From: an uncultured Prevotellaceae bacterium
GTDB lineage: Bacteria; Bacteroidota; Bacteroidia; Bacteroidales; Bacteroidaceae
Reading direction: 5' to 3'
DNA length: 7,427 nucleotides
Assembly: GCA_946407325.1 (NCBI GenBank)
Contig: CAMJNN010000060.1
Span: 1 to 7,427 of the forward strand
A program made the translations under genes and the position numbers. The stretch's first letter is position 1. Each line of letters begins with the position of its first letter. Below are positions 5,731 to 7,427 of this stretch, in pieces. Under the pieces are notes generated by a model. That model was not told the origin of the DNA and made no database searches. It was given only the letters and a program-made list of their open reading frames with translations.

Positions 5731-7427
5731 ATGGCTAAAGAGAAAAAATTCATTACTTGTGATGGTAACGAGGCTGCTGCTCACATTGCGTATATGTTTA
5801 CCGAAGTGGCTGCTATCTACCCTATCACTCCGTCATCTACCATGGCTGAGCATGTGGATGAGTGGGCTGCTGCTGGCAGAAAGAACATCTTCGGCGAAAC
5901 CGTAAGTGTTCAGGAAATGCAGTCAGAAGGTGGTGCTGCAGGTGCCGTTCACGGCTCACTGCAAGCTGGTGCATTGACCACCACATTCACTGCTTCACAG
6001 GGTTTGTTGCTGATGATCCCTAACATGTACAAGATCGCAGCTGAGAACCTCCCATGTGTATTCCATGTTTCTGCTCGTACATTGGCTTCTCATGCTCTGT
6101 GTATCTTCGGTGACCACCAGGATGTGATGGCTTGCCGTCAGACTGGTTTCGCTATGTTGGCAGAAGGTTCAGTACAAGAGGTGATGGACCTCGCTGGTGT
6201 GGCTCACCTGTCAGCATTGACAGCTCGTCTGCCATTCCTGAACTTCTTCGACGGTTTCCGTACTTCTCATGAGATTCAGAAGATTGAGAAGATTGAGAAC
6301 GACGACCTGGCTCCGCTCATCGACCGTGAGGCACTGGCTGAGTTCCGTAAGAAGGCGTTGAACCCAATGAAGCCTGTAATGCGTGGTATGGCTGAGAACC
6401 CTGACCACTTCTTCCAGCACCGTGAGGCAAGCAATGGTTTCTATACAAACGTTCCTGCTGTTGTTCAGCATTACATGGACGAAATCGCTAAGATTACCGG
6501 TCGCTCATATCACTTGTTCGACTACTATGGTGACCCAGAGGCTGAGCGCGTAATCGTGGCTATGGGCTCTGTTACCGAGTGTATCCGTGAGGTGGTTGAC
6601 CACCTGCGTGCTCAGGGCGAGAAGGTGGGTCTGGTAGCTGTTCACCTGTTCAACCCATGGTCTGCTAAGGACTTGTTGGCAGCTATGCCTAAGACTGCTA
6701 AGCGCATTGCTGTTCTGGACCGTACCAAGGAACCAGGAGCTGCTGGCGATCCTCTTTATATGAATGTGAAGGATTCATTCTATGGTGCTGCTGATGCTCC
6801 TGTTGTCGTTGCTGGCCGTTATGGTCTGGGCTCAAAGGACACTACTCCTGCTCAGATGATTGCCGTATTCAAGAACCTGGCATTGCCACAGCCTAAGGAT
6901 CATTTCACTGTAGGTATCGTGGATGATGTTACTTTCACTTCTCTCCCACAGGAAGAAGAGATTGCTCTGGGTGGCGACGGCATGTTCGAGGCTAAGTTCT
7001 ATGGCTTGGGTGCTGATGGTACCGTAGGTGCTAACAAGAACTCTGTGAAGATTATTGGTGACAACACCAACAAGCACTGTCAGGCTTACTTCGCTTACGA
7101 CTCTAAGAAGTCTGGTGGTTTCACCTGCTCTCACCTGCGTTTCGGCGACTCTCCAATCCGTTCAACCTACTATGTTAACACACCTAACTTCGTGGCTTGC
7201 CACGTTCAGGCATACCTCCATATGTATGATGTAACCCGTGGTCTTCGCAAGAATGGTTCATTCCTGCTGAACACTGTTTGGGATGCAGAAGAGCTGGCTG
7301 CAAACTTGCCAAACCGCGTTAAGAGGTATTTCGCAAAGAACAACATCACCGTTTATTATATCAACGCTACCAAGATTGCACAGGAGATTGGTTTGGGCAA
7401 CCGTACCAACACTATCCTGCAGAGTGC
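5731..7427 (+). CDS. nifJ: Pyruvate:ferredoxin (flavodoxin) oxidoreductase, 5' part
   Basis: Cytoplasmic enzyme that converts pyruvate and CoA to acetyl-CoA and CO2, passing electrons to ferredoxin or flavodoxin; central to anaerobic fermentation. The window holds 565 codons plus two bases with no stop, about half of the usual 1170-1200 residues of the single-chain form. Domain I shows YPITPSSTMAEHVDEW (30-45) and QEMQSEGGAAGAVHG (61-75). Thr33, Glu66 and Arg116 line up, at a constant offset of two, with active-site residues Thr31, Glu64 and Arg114 of the Desulfovibrio africanus enzyme. Domain II follows (from about residue 260). Domain III begins with FYGLGADGTVGANKNSVKII and RFGDSPIRSTYYV. 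The Fe-S cluster and TPP-pyrophosphate domains would lie beyond the window edge. Codon use is visibly more biased than in the other genes (Ala mostly GCT, Arg mostly CGT, Phe mostly TTC), as expected of a highly expressed gene. It has its own promoter and is divergent from the ATP-grasp-like gene. Confidence 0.97.
   Translation, partial: MAKEKKFITCDGNEAAAHIAYMFTEVAAIYPITPSSTMAEHVDEWAAAGRKNIFGETVSVQEMQSEGGAAGAVHGSLQAGALTTTFTASQGLLLMIPNMYKIAAENLPCVFHVSARTLASHALCIFGDHQDVMACRQTGFAMLAEGSVQEVMDLAGVAHLSALTARLPFLNFFDGFRTSHEIQKIEKIENDDLAPLIDREALAEFRKKALNPMKPVMRGMAENPDHFFQHREASNGFYTNVPAVVQHYMDEIAKITGRSYHLFDYYGDPEAERVIVAMGSVTECIREVVDHLRAQGEKVGLVAVHLFNPWSAKDLLAAMPKTAKRIAVLDRTKEPGAAGDPLYMNVKDSFYGAADAPVVVAGRYGLGSKDTTPAQMIAVFKNLALPQPKDHFTVGIVDDVTFTSLPQEEEIALGGDGMFEAKFYGLGADGTVGANKNSVKIIGDNTNKHCQAYFAYDSKKSGGFTCSHLRFGDSPIRSTYYVNTPNFVACHVQAYLHMYDVTRGLRKNGSFLLNTVWDAEELAANLPNRVKRYFAKNNITVYYINATKIAQEIGLGNRTNTILQS

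Noticed and set aside
6271..6297. Short tandem repeat (two exact copies of AAGATTGAG after a related 9-mer) in nifJ
   Set aside because: In frame and encodes a charged EIQKIEKIE helix segment in a linker of the enzyme; no sign that it is more than a local codon repeat.
6211..7134. Two minus-strand open frames (6211-6471 and 6832-7134) inside nifJ
   Set aside because: Antisense to conserved oxidoreductase coding sequence; they arise from its strong codon bias.
1..7427. Defence system, mobile element, CRISPR array or structural RNA
   Set aside because: All long coding regions are assigned to housekeeping-type families or the ATP-grasp-like protein, no terminal repeats or transposase motifs were seen, and no gap exceeds about 155 bases.

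Overview
The window looks like chromosomal core DNA from a member of the Bacteroidales, possibly Prevotella- or Bacteroides-like. The strongest evidence is the promoters. Four upstream regions carry the Bacteroidota -7 box TAnnTTTG, three of them with TTG or TTTG 19-20 bases upstream. Translation starts sit in A-rich leaders without a clear Shine-Dalgarno sequence. The gene content fits an anaerobic gut or oral commensal: a pyruvate:ferredoxin oxidoreductase, a short CstA-type transporter and a family-10 glycosyl hydrolase-like protein. The genus is an inference.

Layout, left to right. On the minus strand, cstA (1345-2769) is followed by ugd (55-1311, UDP-glucose 6-dehydrogenase). They are 33 bases apart, and ugd has its own promoter embedded in the last codons of cstA. 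Divergent from cstA is a secreted GHL10-family protein with a C-terminal fibronectin-III-like domain (true start probably 2922, end 4388). Converging on it, with a 25-base gap, is a minus-strand gene (4414-5589) for an ATP-grasp-like protein of unknown function. Divergent from that gene is the 5' half of nifJ (5731 to the window end), behind a strong promoter and an A-rich leader.

Functional view. Ugd supplies UDP-glucuronate for surface polysaccharide, and the GHL10 protein probably acts on an envelope or peptidoglycan-type glycan in the periplasm. CstA-family proteins import pyruvate or peptides, and NifJ oxidises pyruvate to acetyl-CoA. Apart from cstA-ugd, the genes are separately promoted single units, so the window does not show one integrated operon. 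The least understood gene is the ATP-grasp-like one, which is the best candidate here for an undescribed biochemical activity. No tRNA, rRNA, CRISPR array, insertion sequence or phage feature was seen. No gene-free stretch exceeds about 155 bases.
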